Origin: Chrysoperla carnea
Lineage: Eukaryota; Arthropoda; Insecta; Neuroptera; Chrysopidae
DNA length: 64,000 bases
NCBI RefSeq assembly: GCF_905475395.1
Contig: NC_058338.1
Span: forward strand, 70,195,435-70,259,434
Reading direction: 5' to 3'
Below are positions 36,114 through 49,865 of this stretch, one piece after another. The translations under genes and the position numbers were made by a program. The notes beneath the pieces are model-generated. The model ran no database searches and was not told the origin of the DNA. It saw only the letters and a program-made list of their open reading frames with translations. Positions within the stretch are counted from its first letter, which is position 1. Every line of letters begins with the position of its first letter.

Positions 36114-37080
36114 TTTTAATTGTTTTATTAATTTTTCAGCTAGCTTAATCAAATGTTTATTGATTAAATGTATTGATTGATTTATTAAAACACTACAAAA
36201 CGTATTTATGTATTCGCCGTGTTGATTTGATTATTAATTATTCACAAGAGTTAATGGATTGATAAAAATAAATGTATTATATTCAAGTTTTAGTTTGCAA
36301 TTAAGCAGAAAAATTATAAATAAATAAAATTTATACGAAATTTAACGTTAACGCCTCACAACCTCTATGTGGTGTTAAAAGATTTATATTTAGGTTTTAT
36401 GGTATGAGCATCAATCTTTTTTTTATTACTCATACGCAGTAGTGCCGTAGATTGTTCCATTGAGAAAAATGGGCCAATTCCCTCGAAAGAACTGCTTAAC
36501 TGCTAAACTTATTTATTTATAAAATGCAATATTTTCTCGATCTTTTTTACATTTCGTACAGCTATTTTGTACTTCTTCTTCGTATTTTCCCAAATCGCAG
36601 ATTGCTTACGCTCTTGAGAGACACTGCTCATACGTTTACAATAATTTTGACCCAAAAAGAAGAGAATTGGGGGTTAAATATATACTAAGCCAAATAAAGC
36701 AATGGTAAGTTCAGGCCTTGGGGGAGTCAGCTGTCGTGATCAGCCTCCCGCTGAAGAAAAAAATTCAAAAAAAATTTGTGCTTGTATGAGTAATGACTTT
36801 CTTTGGACATATACCTCAAACAAAAACCACCATTAAAAAACTTAAAAGTTCTAATGTCCCTATTGATTTCCATTAATTTGACACTAGAGTCCAAGTTAAA
36901 GCTTCTTTTTTTTTTTTTTAGCAACATTACCTTTATGAATCCTTCGTTAGTCAGGCCAAAGAACTATAGAATATTTCCAGTTCATAATGGAGTTTATAAA
37001 TTTGCCTTTAATATATTTATTATATGGGTCGGAATGTAGCACTTAATAATTTATGATTTCTAGAACACTCACAAAATAAA
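36114..37080. other. FAR-D upstream region
   Basis: 5' flank of FAR-D. The first 200 nt are AT-rich with TTGATTAAATG repeats. No clear core promoter. Nothing else supportable; overlapping short open frames at 36727-37039 on both strands look like chance. Confidence 0.35.
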
Positions 37081-37620
37081 TATTATAAATGGTACTTGGT
37101 TTGTCATCAAGGCCTCAATTTATTAACTTCCTCTGGGAAGCCGATTTTGAAAATTTCTAGTTTTACATATTTCCACGGTTTCAAGGCCGCAATATCCGAA
37201 TCAAACTTTTTCAATGTGATGCCCGTGCCTGTATGTACGGTATGTGCGTATGTTCGTTCGGATTCTTTAGCCTCGATTATCTCGCGAACCAGTTATGGCA
37301 TTAGCACGTGACGCTTATTCGCCTGGGCTTATTCGACGCGTAATCGCGAATTTAAGAACTGAAAGAGTTTTCGCCAGAATTAGTTGAGCCGTTTTTAATG
37401 GTAATCAAATCCATTAATCTCCATTTATCAATGGAGATAATGACCGTTCCAGCATAAGCTGCAGTACATGTTCGAAAAATAATCTATGAAGGCTAACAAG
37501 ACCTTTTTTAATGTTTTCCCCCCTCTGGGAAGTTAGTCGTGTATTCTACAGGGGTCGCACTCACACGACTTCAGTACCACACCGACTATGTACTGCCAAT
37601 TTTTTCGGAATAAACTTTAT
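37081..37620. repeat. GC-richer interspersed repeat, unclassified
   Basis: More GC than its surroundings, with words typical of insect repeats: TTCCTCTGGGAAG at both sides (37128 and about 37520), TGTATGTACGGTATGTGCGT, and ATCTCGCGAACCAG. No sustained open frame. Confidence 0.45.
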
Positions 37621-39451
37621 ATATAATTTTTATTTCGAAAATTACCTTTAAACGAGAAACGCCTCAACTTCCTATATTTTTTTTATAGCTGATATATGGA
37701 GGTAATAACAAAATATAAAAATGGATTTATTCAATTACCAATATTGTTGTGTGGCTATAAATTGTCTATGCTATTTCCTGTATTAAATAATCTTTTTTTT
37801 TCTAATATATTTAAAATATTTATGTTGATATTTTACTATATAGGGTGTACCATTCAAAAATCATTCTCTAATACTATGAAAATACAACGGCATCATGATC
37901 ATCCTTATCAGTAGGGTTATCTAAATATTAGTCTTAATGAACGGAATTAGATAAATATACATAAACCTTAGCTACTTATTCTTAAGGATGATTAATTGTT
38001 GTACTACTTTTGTTTTTGAACATCATATATAATGTTGCTATATATTTAGACTCTGTCTTGTGAAAATATTGCTGAAACTTTCAAATGAATTTCAAAAATT
38101 AAAATGTATCTATGCGTCTGAAAACAGATAAATGGCAGCATTTTAAATTTTATAGAATATAGTTGAGTGTTTTTTCTTAAGGCGTTTACAACTGCAAATT
38201 AAGGCATTCAACTTTATAAAATGCCACTGCAAGACATTATTTTGCATGGTTGCATTTTATGATCCCCAGATAGTTTAAAAAATGTGGTTCCCCCTACCCG
38301 GGGGGAATAATATATAATAATCGTAACGAGAGAAATTGTAACAATTTTTGAAGAACTAAAAATATGAATTTAAAAAACTGTAGAAAGGTTAAATAATATG
38401 AAGGTAGAAAAAAATATCAACCTCATTTACCATTTCAAAAGTAAGAGTTATTTATATTTTAAATCGATCAAGAGCAAAATGCTCACAATGCGAGTGACGG
38501 GTTAAATGGCCTTACTTCTCTCACACAGAAAAAAGTCCATTCATTTATAAAATCTTTAATATAAATGCCACTCTGTATTTTTTATTTAAATAAATAACAA
38601 TTATTATTATTATTAGCATTTATTTGGGACTCTACTGTTTACTAAATTTAAGAAGAATAATTTTTTTATTAATTAAAAACTTTTATTGACAATTTACCGA
38701 CCATAAATGTTTAACTTCCTTTTGTGTGTGTAAATGTTAAAACAAAAAAATTACTTTATCAAACGAATATGCAGTTTCTTACTCTTAAAATTTTTTTTAA
38801 ATTTTAATTTTTTTTAATTGCAATTTGTGTAAAGAAATTTCGACACACTTGGTATTTAGTAATATAGTAAAGTTCCAACAAATGTGAAGAGTGATGAAAT
38901 AAGAGTTATGCATTTTTTCAAATTCAAAACAAAACGGTTAAAGATATCAGTGTGATTTTTTTCAATTATGATGACATAAGATCATAACATTAAAAAAAAA
39001 AAAAAAGGATTTCATGTGAAAGATCGCTTCTCCTATTAAGCAGCGAGGAACTTCTCATTTTCAAATTAACGATTCAATTACACCTCAAAATATCACAATG
39101 ATTAATTTAATTTAATCTCTTGAGAATGAGCAAAAGTTCGAAAAATTTTGAGATAATATAATAAAAATTGTAGTCATACACCTATAATAAAATTATTTTT
39201 TATTATTTTTTAATTATTTATTGTATTATAGTATGTACTACCAAAAACCTAATATAAATTCAATTATAATATCACAATAGGATTTAAGTTCAAGCATAGT
39301 CTCATCGAGAACCACTGCAATCTAATCTAAAGCAGTTTACAAAAAATGCAATTTTAAAAGAGAAAAGCCTAGCTGTAAAAGATGGAATGATTCATGATCG
39401 TTTATATGCAGGGTTTCTATTTAAGTTGGATCCGTAAGAAAAACTTTATAT
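37621..39451. other. Intergenic, no gene seen
   Basis: AT-rich. Contains a poly-A run near 38991-39006 and a GGGGGAATAATATATAATAA patch at 38300. No gene or recognisable element. Confidence 0.35.
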
Positions 39452-39512
39452 ATCATGTATATGAAATATATCAAGGTATACTAACTTTAGTCCCAAGTTT
39501 GTAACGCTTCGA
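39452..39512 (-). repeat. R1 terminal fragment
   Basis: The last 60 bp or so of R1 in reverse: ATGTATATGAAATATATCAA, AGGTATACTAA, TTTAGTCCCAAGTTTGTAAC. Confidence 0.7.
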
Positions 39513-40595
39513 CATTTGTCGACAAAAAGTATTTCATCTCTGCTCTTTGCTTGATGGCTTCATTAAATAAAGATTAATATAATAAAGATAAAGAATATAG
39601 TTAGAAAAAAATTTATGTTGCGTACCATAAGGAAAAGTCCTGAATAACAAAATTTGAATAACAAAGTAAAATTTTTGTGGTAAAAAAATATAGGTATATT
39701 TTGCATAATAAATAAATATGATATAAGGTCGAACTTTGGAGCATTGAACGATAATTAACAATTCATTCAATTACTGCATAAAATTTTTCAAGTCATTCTC
39801 TTCACGTATCTTCTGTCTTTATTTTTCTGAATGTTTTTTGTATTTTTATGTATGAATCATACATGCATTATTTATCTAAAACTTAATTTATAATTTGCAT
39901 ATTATACGAAATTAGAATGTTTCAACAAAAAGCCAAATTTTAATTTTGTTGTTGTTACCCGTAAATATAAATTTTCATAAAATAAAAAATGTAAGAAGAT
40001 ATTTTATTTTCGAGGATTTTTAAAAATTAAAAACGATCCATAACAGTAGTCTCGTTTATTGAATGTGTTACATAGAATTTTATCATTTTCTTCAAAGAAC
40101 ACCATACATTGTATTCCAACCAGAATTTTAAATATTTTAATGTGTCAAATAATTAAATCAAAAGGGAGACAAAAGTAATAATGGATATGGATCTCTGCAT
40201 TATGAGCTTACGGTCTAAAATGTTAATATTAAAATTATGTTTAGATGAAAATTTAATTATAATATCTATGTTAAAATGTTGATAACACCTTTTTGGTGAA
40301 AGTTCATCCAACCAGAAATAACATTGTATTTTATTTTAAAATAATAAATAAACTTAATAGATTGGCATCCATTGTATTAATTTAGTTACAATGAATTAAT
40401 GTGAATAATTTAATTGTACATTGACGTTATTATACAATATAATGTAAATAAATAGACTAAAAGCCGGGAATCATGTTGAAAAGATGTTCCTGTAGGTAAA
40501 AGTAAGTTAAAGACCCATGGTGTCAGTTTTGTACGGTACAGGTAGGTGCTGGTGAGAATATGAATGTCACACTCCATGGTTCTTCGGAAATTAAC
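39513..40595. other. Intergenic, no gene seen
   Basis: AT-rich DNA. The minus-strand open frame at 39534-39770 has no recognisable motif. The patch 40480-40595 is more complex but carries no open frame of interest. Confidence 0.35.
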
Positions 40596-40599
40596 GGGT

Positions 40600-40930
40600 G
40601 ATTAGCATTCCATAAATAAAATAATTTTTAAAATCGGCAAGTAGTGAACTCAAAACGGCGGTTTTTATATATTTTCATACAAACTTGTATCCCCTATTGC
40701 AGCTCTTTAGGGGATGAATTTCGAAAAATTTTTTCTTATATGACACCCACAGTATAAAATTCTCTCGAAATTTCAAACTTCTGCTATAAGTACATTTAGG
40801 CTGGGCGTCGATATATCAATCAGGACATTGCATTTCCCCTCTCCAAATTATTTCCTCCTCTGAGAGGATTCTGATTTTAAATAATATAAAAAAGGAAAAT
40901 TTAAATAAATCATCAAAATCGGAGCTGCTA
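40600..40930 (+). repeat. Interspersed repeat of a type widespread in insects
   Basis: Ordered words: CATACAAACTTGTATCCCCT, TTTAGGGGATGAATTTCGAA, GACACCCACAGTATAAAA, AAATTTCAAACTTCTGC, GGCTGGGCGTCGATATATCA, and TCAGGACATTGCATTT. The series 'cccctattx...taggggxtgaatttxxaaaaa...gatatatcagtcag' is familiar from many insect genomes as a retroelement-related repeat. It is followed by a 28-base poly-A at 40968. Confidence 0.6.
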
Positions 40931-40963
40931 TTGAAAGCATTCATTGATGCGACTATTCGTTTT

Positions 40964-40967
<4 letters not shown>

Positions 40968-40995
<28 letters not shown>
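40968..40995 (+). repeat. Poly-A tract (28 A)
   Basis: A 28-base A run about 40 bp after the preceding repeat. It could be the poly-A tail of a retroposed copy in plus orientation or a simple repeat. Confidence 0.85.
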
Positions 40996-41503
40996 TAATA
41001 CTGAATAACAACACACTGAATATTTCGTTTAAATATTGAATATTTAAGCTCTAAACCCTTTTAACGAAACCTTCAATGTAACGAACAGATGTTATGATTG
41101 ATAGTTGATAAAAAAAATTATTCACGAATATAAATATTTGCAAAAAAAAAGTGTCTATTCGTGCATTAATTTTCAGTTGAACGATTTTTTCGCTCCAAGC
41201 AAATACCTATTTATGAACTATTGTTATCACTAAATTACAATAACAATAGTTTGTAAAAAAAAAAATGTCAAATACGTGCAAATGAATTTTGTATACCGTT
41301 CACAATTCAAAAATATATACCGCGTGTGCCATTTTGATCGTATTAATATTACAGAGTCTTTCTTTAACGAAACATTTTAAGTACGATAAAAAAAGTCGTT
41401 ACATTTTTAAGATAGGAAGCAAATATTGTAATCAAATCGAACAAACTCGATGAAAATCGAATTCAAAATTGTTTCTAACAAAAGTTGTTAATCTTACTTC
41501 AAA

Positions 41504-42070
41504 AAAGTGAAAACCAACAATTGACTGAGTTAATTGTTGAAATACCATGTATAGACAGTGTTGATTACTCTGTCATATTACACATACATACATGTCATAC
41601 ATATAACTGACATTCCCATATAATACATACTATACAATTTGCGCATAATTTGCGATCTCACCGGTAAACAGTGATGTTTATGAAAAAATATTTCATACAA
41701 AAGTTACTTATTTTTTTATAAGGAACATTTTTTACATTTAAACTTTTGTTCTATCTTTAACGGTTTACAAGATGGGTTCTACGGACCCAAGACCCAATTG
41801 GCCTATGTTGCTCCTTAACGAACTTGACCTTACTTTTTACGTCCTTAGCACGCTAAAATTTCAGCTTGACATCTCTTTTCGTTTTTGAGTATTCGTGATG
41901 ACAAACGGTCAGACGGACAGACGACAGGCAGACAACCGGAAATGGACTAAATAGGTGATTTTATGAACACTTTTACTAAAATTTTATTCATAGTATCAAT
42001 ATTTTTAAGCGTTACAAACTTGGGACTAAATTTAGTATACCTTGGTGTATTTCATATATACATGGTATAA
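41504..42070 (+). repeat. Repeat family R1 copy
   Basis: Near full length: GTGAAAACCAACAATTGACT at the start, core TGGGTTCTACGGACCCA, CAGACGGACAGACGACAGGC, CAACCGGAAATGG, ending TTTCATATATACATGGTATA. Confidence 0.75.
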
Positions 42071-42779
42071 AAACTTCCAAATATGTACCAATAAATTTTT
42101 ATATTTATTAGGTGGACGAAAAAATATTTACAATAAAGATGGTTTTTTGTTTTTCACAGAACCTTTTTATAGCAGCCTCTATCCTTCTTGCAGGTATGAA
42201 TATGAGTTGATAAAAAGGTTACACATTTTTTTGCACAGTTTCTTCAGTTGGATTCTTTAAAATGAGACACATGGTATATAAGTGATTTTTTATTGTCATC
42301 AAAAATTGGATTATTTTTATAGATGGTAAGCATATTAAGGAGAAATACTTATAGTGTCATAGAAAAATGATAATAAAATAATTTTAATGTATATCTTTCT
42401 TTCCACACAGTTTTTCGTGCGACAAACAGTTAATTATATACTCACTAATGCGCCAAGTTGGCAAAAATCGTATAATACAAATTGGATACTCCCCTAACAG
42501 AAAAACTTTGTTTACGATTGAGGTAAAATATTATGAATCGAATAAAGTTCGATTAAAGATTTAACGAACACTTTCTCAGATATTGTCTGAAACACTAAGC
42601 GAAAATATATTTAACAATACTTATTTTTGATGCTTCAAGATATTCGAATAGTCGAGGGGAATTCTGATTGATTGGTTTAGATATTCAAACACAAAATGTA
42701 TTAAAATTATCTAGAAAATTATTCATTGCACAACATATTTAAACTTACGACTTGTTTCCTAAATAAAACTATAGAGATA

Positions 42780-43212
42780 GTCAAGTATTCTGGTCTAAGA
42801 GACGGTATTGGGTCGATCTTCACTCATCTGAAATCAGATGAGACATTTTTTTCAAATTTTATTGATTTTTAAACATTCAAAAATTTTCTATCGAAAAGTG
42901 TTTATGAATATTTATAATTAAATTAATTTTAAACAATTTTTGACACGAACTGTTTTTTTTTTCAGGCAAGCCTATACCATTATTTTCGTAGCCATTATGG
43001 TATAGGCTTGCCTGAAAAAACGCGTTCATAGAAAAAATTGATTAAAATTAATTTAATTAAAAATAGCAATGAATACTTTTCAATAGAAAAACTATGATAG
43101 TAGTGTTTAAAAATCAATAAAATTTCATAAAAAATATTTCTCATCTGGTTATCAGATGGGTGAAGATCGACCTTATACCTTCTCTTAATATATTGGATAA
43201 AAATACTTGATT
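42780..43212. mobile_element. Near-perfect palindromic foldback element
   Basis: The whole block is one long inverted repeat. The central stem 42957-42980 pairs perfectly with 42997-43020 (24 bp, 16-nt loop). Outward, GGTCGATCTTCACTCATCTG (about 42829) pairs with CAGATGGGTGAAGATCGACC (about 43153), and TCTAAGAGACGGTAT pairs with ATACCTTCTCTTAAT. There is no coding content. If transcribed it would give a long hairpin RNA. Confidence 0.8.
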
Positions 43213-44103
43213 CAATCTAGTAACAAAAATCTGTTTTTTTTTGTAACGAAATATTTATGTGGGAGACAAAAACCAATAGTTTTCATGAATAAATAAATCC
43301 TGTACCCTGTTTAAATATTAAATGTGCCTCTTTGACCTATAAATCACATATAGGTAGGTACCCACATAAATACTAATGTAATAAAAAACCATTTGGTATC
43401 TGGTGTAACAAAAATAAATATTTTTTTGGTAAAGTTTAATGTTTAGATACTTATTTTACAATATTTACTTGCACACGCCTCACTGTGGTTTATTATGGTT
43501 GCATGGAAATAGATGAAAAGTTCAACAGTTTTGTAATTTACACGTCCTTCCTTTGCGGGATTCGGGTATGTAGTTTTGTAATACAACTTTATCGGGGGTA
43601 ACAGTTTTGTAATGTACACGGCATACCCTTTTATTTGATTTCCCACTTGGATATTTCTGAAAATATTCGATTGTTTATTCCAACTTCAATCCTGGGGGAT
43701 AAAAATAGATAAAACTATCCTTTTAAGATTTAAAAAAAATTGTGTTTCCTAACTTTAATTTAAGAAAAACACAAAAATTAAGGTTTTATTACCTTAGTTA
43801 TATTTTTATTCATAAAATATTAAGTAGGTGTACTCCATTTAATATGCGAAAGATGATGTCAGCCAAATGGCGGTCTCTGAACCTTTTACAGTAGTTTAGT
43901 GGTTCGAGGTAATTTTTTTTTCCGCAAGTTTAAGGGGATTATTTTGGTATAACTTGGCGGATGTTAAGCTTTAGATGCTCCAACCTTGCAGGTTTGTTGA
44001 TATAGACGCGATTTTTAAGAAAATCCTACAAAAAGAAACCATATTCGTATGTGAAACTTGAACCTTAACAGCAAATATAATAAAAACAATAAATACTTTT
44101 GAA
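43213..44103. other. Intergenic, no gene seen
   Basis: AT-rich DNA. The minus-strand open frame at 43443-43646 has no recognisable domain. The 3' part may be an upstream extension of the LINE remnant at 44104. Confidence 0.3.
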
Positions 44104-44499
44104 ATGTGGTGCTATAGAAAGATTCTAAAAATTTCATGGAAAACATATACATCAAATAGTAAAGTGATTAAAATTATTTTACTTTCACCAGAACTGAGCA
44201 AGACAAGGCTGTCCAAAAAAGACTACTTTGGGCACATTAATCGATCAAACAAATATGATATGATGAAAGTGGCTTTATTTGGTAAAATTCTAGCAAAACG
44301 AGCAGTTGGAAGGAAAAAACACACGCCTTACCTTTATATGTTTAATGCTTTCAGTTCCCTCGAAACTATTCACAGAATTGTTATTTCTGTAGAACAAGTG
44401 AACAGAATGGGATCGGACAAAATTTTTTTATCACCTCAGATGAAGAATTTCCACTTTACGAATAGAAAAGTGACGTTGATTTTTAAAAATATTTACTAG
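44104..44499 (+). pseudogene. LINE reverse-transcriptase C-terminal remnant
   Basis: A 131-codon open frame begins MWCYRKILKISWKTYTSN and continues with DYFGHINRSNKYDMM and GKILAKRAVGRKKHTPY. This is the conserved end of insect endonuclease/reverse-transcriptase LINE proteins, which typically reads MWCYRRMLxISW...YxGHIxR...LxGKIxGKRxxGRxR. The catalytic RT core and endonuclease are absent, so it is a 5'-truncated or decayed copy. After the GRKKHT block the sequence no longer resembles the family. Confidence 0.75.
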
Positions 44500-47400
44500 T
44501 ATGCAAGATATGAACGTTTAAAATTACAAATTAAACAAAGACGAAGATACCCACTAGTGACGTCATACGTAGGTATCGCCATAGAGATTACACATAAAAC
44601 TTTGTTTTGCTAAAAGGAGATAGACAACCTTTGAATGCAATCTTTGATTGCTTATAACTTCTTCGTTTTTTAAATTTTTTCACTTTCAAATTTTGTCATG
44701 GTATCAAGTCTAGTTTTAAATTTTAATAGGTAATATGGCCAATTCGACATCAGGATTATCCCCTATTTGAGCATTAAGCGTTGTTGAACTTTAGTTAAAC
44801 GTTTCATATCGTAAATGAAATCTTTGAAACTAACATTTGACGTTTAAACCGGTGTTTAACAGTGTTCAAAGCGTATTAATTTACTGAGTTGAAAACGTAG
44901 GAAACTGAAATTGGCCCAACGTTTATTAGCAGGAGGGTAAATATTTACAAGTAAAAAGTTACATTAAGTAAGTATTTGAACTTGTGACTAGCACACTCAT
45001 GTACTTAGATTAAAGTAACATTTTGATGCATAGGTAATTATTTTAAAACGTAATCTATGTATGCTAAAAGTAAATAGCAAGCAAATAAATGCAATTCATT
45101 AAATAATAAAATAATATTACATGTGAAACATATTATAATGTAATAAAATATAATATCGTACCCAACGTCTGATAAGAATAAGTTTAGAATAAAACGTTAA
45201 GTTTTAAACTTGAATCGAAATCAATATGCTATGAGACTGCGCATTTTTAAGCTTTTCTAATATAATTTAAATCTAATTTTAAATCGTTAAAGCATTAAAT
45301 ATTATGTTTTTGTTTTTAATAAAAATCAATTAAATTAATTACGGTCATTACATTACATTTACATTTTTATGGATTCGCGGTAGTTAAAAAAAGGTATAAT
45401 CCTTAAGTTATTTATGCACAATTGTGCATATCTCCTACTTAGGTTGCCTGTTGAAGACTATTTTCTTTTGTGTCTTCTTAGCACAAATATGTTATGTATT
45501 TCCAAAGGTCGATTTCATTCAAGTAAGAAGACATTGACATATTTCAAGTAGAAATATGATTAATCCTATACCAACTTCAGTTAAGTTAGTATAACAAAAT
45601 TTACAGGAAAGTCTATGCTATTTAAAACATGAACAAGTTTGCATTTGCTGTGAATGTGAGGTTTTAGAACGTGAGGTTCTTCCATGCCTGTCCTCAGTTT
45701 GAGTACCTGTTTGCATAGCCCATGTTGGATGCAGTATCTAGATTAACCGACCTGTTTCATTCCTAGGCTCGAAATGTTGTTTGTATATAGAGTAAATTTG
45801 AAAAAAAACACCATGTGTTGATCAAAAATTATTTCCTTTAATTTTAGATTCCCCTTCCCTCACTGTTATCTGTATGGAGACATGCAAAAAAAAGTGAAAA
45901 TCTGTCCATGATAATTTGACTTAATATTAGAGAAATAAACTAAATCTTTCAATTGCCGAATAAGCCGCTGGTTTAAAGGCCTAAGAACTTAACATCATTT
46001 CCACAAATGGAGATACTTTTGAAATGTGTTACAAAATTCTCAATCAATTTTTGATACTCGCAAGTTGTGTTTGCTGTTTAGTATAAGATGGGTCCTTTCC
46101 TATGACTTTTTTAGTGAATGGGTGAAATATAAAAGAATTGCCAGAGAAGTTCTTGCACATCATACACAAATGAGAGTATTTTTAAACCAAATTAACCAGT
46201 AATGGTTATACTAGTGAATATCATAATGAATAGTCAAAGCAACGTTATTCGAAGGTGAAGAGCGTTATATGCACGACAACCTTTTCGCTTTGGTTGATAG
46301 TCTCCGGTCTTAATGATCACCTGAGCATGTTCTAGTCTTATTATAAATCTTATTATAAACATTTATCATCCTTCCTTTTTAAGATATACTGAAAATGTAA
46401 ATCATCGGTTAATATCGGTCATTGACATAAACTTCCACTATGTCATTTATCAACAACCATTTAATGGATAAAACTACCTGGTAATAAAAAGGATCACAGA
46501 TAAAAATACGTGCCAATTTATATATTAAAGAGATCAATTACCTAATTTGACCTATATTTTTAAAAGTCAAATATAAAGTAAAAACTTTTTTCAATATATA
46601 ATTATGTAAGAAAACTAAATGAAAAAAAAAAAAAATTAGCATTTTATTTCATTTAAGGGTGAAACATTGAAAAAAATATATATTATGTGTTAGTTAAAGA
46701 CTGTATAAATTTTCATAATAAACAACTATTGAAAATTCAGTGGCATATCGATATTATGTCGAATCGCACATACAAACACACTTGTAACAGCCTACTCTAA
46801 TGCGGTAGCTTGTTCTAGATGGTATTGAACTGTCAAACCAGATGAGTGAATTTTTCACTTAAGTAAAAGCGAATATTCATCTATTTTTTTTTTTAATGCA
46901 TTGTTTACACCGTTATAATAAAGTAAAAAATATAAATACTGTTTAAAAATGCTGTAATGAAGTGTAAAAAAATATTTAAAATACAGTATAATTTTGAAAT
47001 TTTTAAACGCAATTTTTTGGCGCTTTCTGTTGATGACGCATAAGTACGTGATCCGTCAATTGGTGACAATTCAATGTATAATTTACATGCTAAAAAAATG
47101 AATTTAAAACACAGAATTTGCACTCGTTATTATTCACTTTTCTTATAAAAAGCCGTAGAATGGTATAACTCAATGAAATACCCTATAAAATGTAAGTAAT
47201 TCATACCATCTAGTATGTCAACAAATTTGACAAGCGTGTACTATGATGTCACGTCCGTATAAATAATTGAATTTCCGTTTTAGATATTTTAAAATGCCGA
47301 CACTGAATTTGTACTTTTATTAATTAATTTTAAGTAATAAAAAATATATTAATTACTAAAATAATGATTTAGTTGAAATGTCCAGTCAATAATCACGGAA

Positions 47401-48170
47401 GAAAAATATTTGAACCAAATTTAAATTTCATGAATATTCCCTAATGTCATCTCTCTCATTTTTTTCTACGACACACTTCTCCACTTTTATCGTTTCTTGG
47501 TCAAATTTTTTTGTATTTCTTATTCAAATCGACCTAAAAGTTCGTACATGCACTTCATTTTATTTTCTGCCCTATAGAATATTGGTCTGCAAAACAAATT
47601 CAATCCATTTCACTTGAAATGTATTTAATCTACAATTCTCTCGTATACCCATGGTCTTCCAATCTAGAAACTCTATTCCAGACTATTGGATCGCAGCCTT
47701 TCCCATACAAGTCAGAATACCCTGCAGTAATAAATCTTTATCTTCTATGCACTGATTTATGTCAACGGTTATCTAGCCCCGAAATTCACTCACTTCATTG
47801 TGCATCACTGAGTTTTTAAAAATTGAACAAAAATTTTTCAATTAATGACCTTTCTCTGAAGGGGAATATTTAGTAGGACCCTTTTTCTCGACTCTATCAC
47901 TTGCGCATTTTTTCGCAATAAATAATTGAAGTAATCTTGAGAAAGCTTCAAATAAACGGAGATAGAAACATACTGAGCATCGATGCAATTTTTTCTTTAA
48001 CCTTCTGTAAGTTGTTCTTTTAAAAGTATCGAAGGTAGAAGTGTGACCTTTTAAAACGGATATCGGCAAATTTCATACCAATAGAATTTGGTGCGGATTA
48101 ATATTTAGTAATAAACGGTGTTTTTAGAAATAAAAAGTAGTAAAAAATTTCGTATAGGTACTTTAAGCGA
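44500..48170. other. Intergenic, no gene seen
   Basis: AT-rich. Open frames at 46905-47123 (minus), 47619-47819 (plus) and 47842-48069 (minus) have no recognisable domain. Possible weak inverted similarity between 46750-46870 and 47100-47230 (TAGATGGTAT and ATACCATCTA, plus TTATTCACTT words) suggests another foldback element, not resolved. Confidence 0.35.
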
Positions 48171-48179
48171 GCTCAATGG

Positions 48180-48430
48180 TGTATTAATATTACAAACCAT
48201 CTAGTTTCTCGCCACAGAGATACCTCTCAATATATACAAAAACAAAACATGCTGGAGTCGAAGCAGACAATCATCAGCCGAACACTCCCGGCTGTTGTAA
48301 TCGGTATCGGTATTAGAATATTTCGAGATCCACATAAACGTACGCCACATCTAGTCGTGAATACGTTTGTTCAGTCAGTGCGATGAACTTGCATCAGTTG
48401 GGTGTAATATTTTATAAATAAAACTATATA
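48180..48430 (+). promoter_or_regulatory. Candidate core promoter or 5' leader
   Basis: An island of balanced composition in AT-rich DNA. It includes GAACACTCCCGGCTGTTGTA, CGTACGCCACATCTAGTCGT, and the arthropod initiator-like TCAGTCAGTGCG at 48371-48382. There is no TATA box 30 nt upstream. No coding frame follows directly, so it would be a non-coding first exon, possibly for the plus-strand gene at 63.3 kb. This is inference only. Confidence 0.35.
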
Positions 48431-49324
48431 ATAAAACAGAAAACGACCTCTATATAAATTTATACCAAAAACCGCGTGCGTTTTTTTAAATGTGGGTTAT
48501 TTTCATAAAATATTCTATAAATATATTTTTTTAACACAAATAAATCACCACGTGAAAATCACCCTTAGTGTTTCGGAATATTTTGAAACAGTATGGATAT
48601 TTGAATATTTGTTTTAGCATATTTTATTTTTAATATGAATGTGCATGATTTTTATTTCATGAACCTAAATGAAATTTAGAGGTTATCTTTGATGGTTAAA
48701 CTTTTCTCAGAATTTCACTTGCACGTTTCAGTAGTTTTATAGTCTCACTTTTATTAGCAATAAAAATTTTCCATCAAAATAAATAGCAATATGTAAATAA
48801 TTTGTGGTTAAATTGCCTGAATTTTCTGTCTACGTAAACATAACCTTACAAAAATTTGACATATTTAAAAAAAAAAAATAAAAGTTATATTTGACAGTTA
48901 AATTATGCATAAGCACGATTTTAATTTATTTTAAAATGCTGCTTTTATTGGTTGGGCTTATAATTATATTTTAAATGTACAAAATGGACAAAAAAAAGTG
49001 CCTTGCAGTCTGAACTTAATGTCTATCTTATTACAATTTTACCAGAAACTGTTATAGTGTAAGAACGACTATTTTCGGAGCCTGGTTTTGATTTCTGAAC
49101 TTTTATGGCACGATAAATTATGGAATTCCCTTGCCATAATATATTATTTTAATGTTGATATTTTTATTAAGATTGCAAAGTCTTCACTTTATATCTGCAT
49201 ATAGATATTTATACCAGACATTTGATAGTTTTATTTATTAATATGTATAACAATTGCCGGTTTTTATATTACTTAGGTATCTGTTATTAATCAGAAAAAA
49301 ATCATGAAATAACTTTTAACAAGA
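48431..49324. other. AT-rich, no gene seen
   Basis: Follows the promoter-like patch. AT-rich throughout with no recognisable element. Confidence 0.35.
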
Positions 49325-49865
49325 AAACCGACTTCAAAAAGTAAAAAAATAAATAATACACTTAAAAGTAAAAAAAAAATAACGATAATATAATGTAGTT
49401 AAAATTATGGTTATTTTTTTAGTCGGTTTCAGACAAGTTAATGCATTTAACTATGCTGTTGACAGTTGTTTCCTTGGCTGACACCGACTTCAATAATAAC
49501 AATAACAATTTGAAGTCGGGTTTTTTTGTTGTTAAAAGTAATTTAATTTTTTGATTTTTAGTGAATCTGAAGTACACTCACTAATTTGTTACTATAAAAA
49601 GAATCATCGAAATTGATTGGCTTGATATTAAGTAATTCGTTCATTTGTCGCGTACATACTCAATGCAAATTTAAAACTTATACGGTTTTCTCATAGATAC
49701 CATTGTCAGAACTGCACCAAATTGAAATGGGACTACATGAGAAGTACCAGTTTTCAAATAGAAAAAGAATTATTAAAATCGGTTCACCCAGTCAAAAGTT
49801 CTGAAGTAACAAACAGTCAAATTGAGAACCTCCTCTTCGTTTGTTTGAAGTCAGTTAAAAATATC
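49325..49865 (+). repeat. AAGTCGGTT-ended element, copy 2
   Basis: Begins AAAACCGACTTCAAAAAG and ends TTTGTTTGAAGTCAGTTAAA, an inverted pair. Internal blocks are shared with 2230-2880: GTTTCCTTGGCTGACACCGA, TAGTGAATCTGAAGTACACT, TCGGTTCACCCAGTCAAAAG. Confidence 0.7.

Noticed and set aside
36114-36152. Upstream extension of FAR-D by 13 codons
   Set aside because: The extension starts at a TTG; the first ATG is at 36113 and gives the same N-terminal length as the paralogues.
46905-47123. 72-codon minus-strand open frame
   Set aside because: No domain, sits in possible inverted-repeat sequence, and no splice partners.
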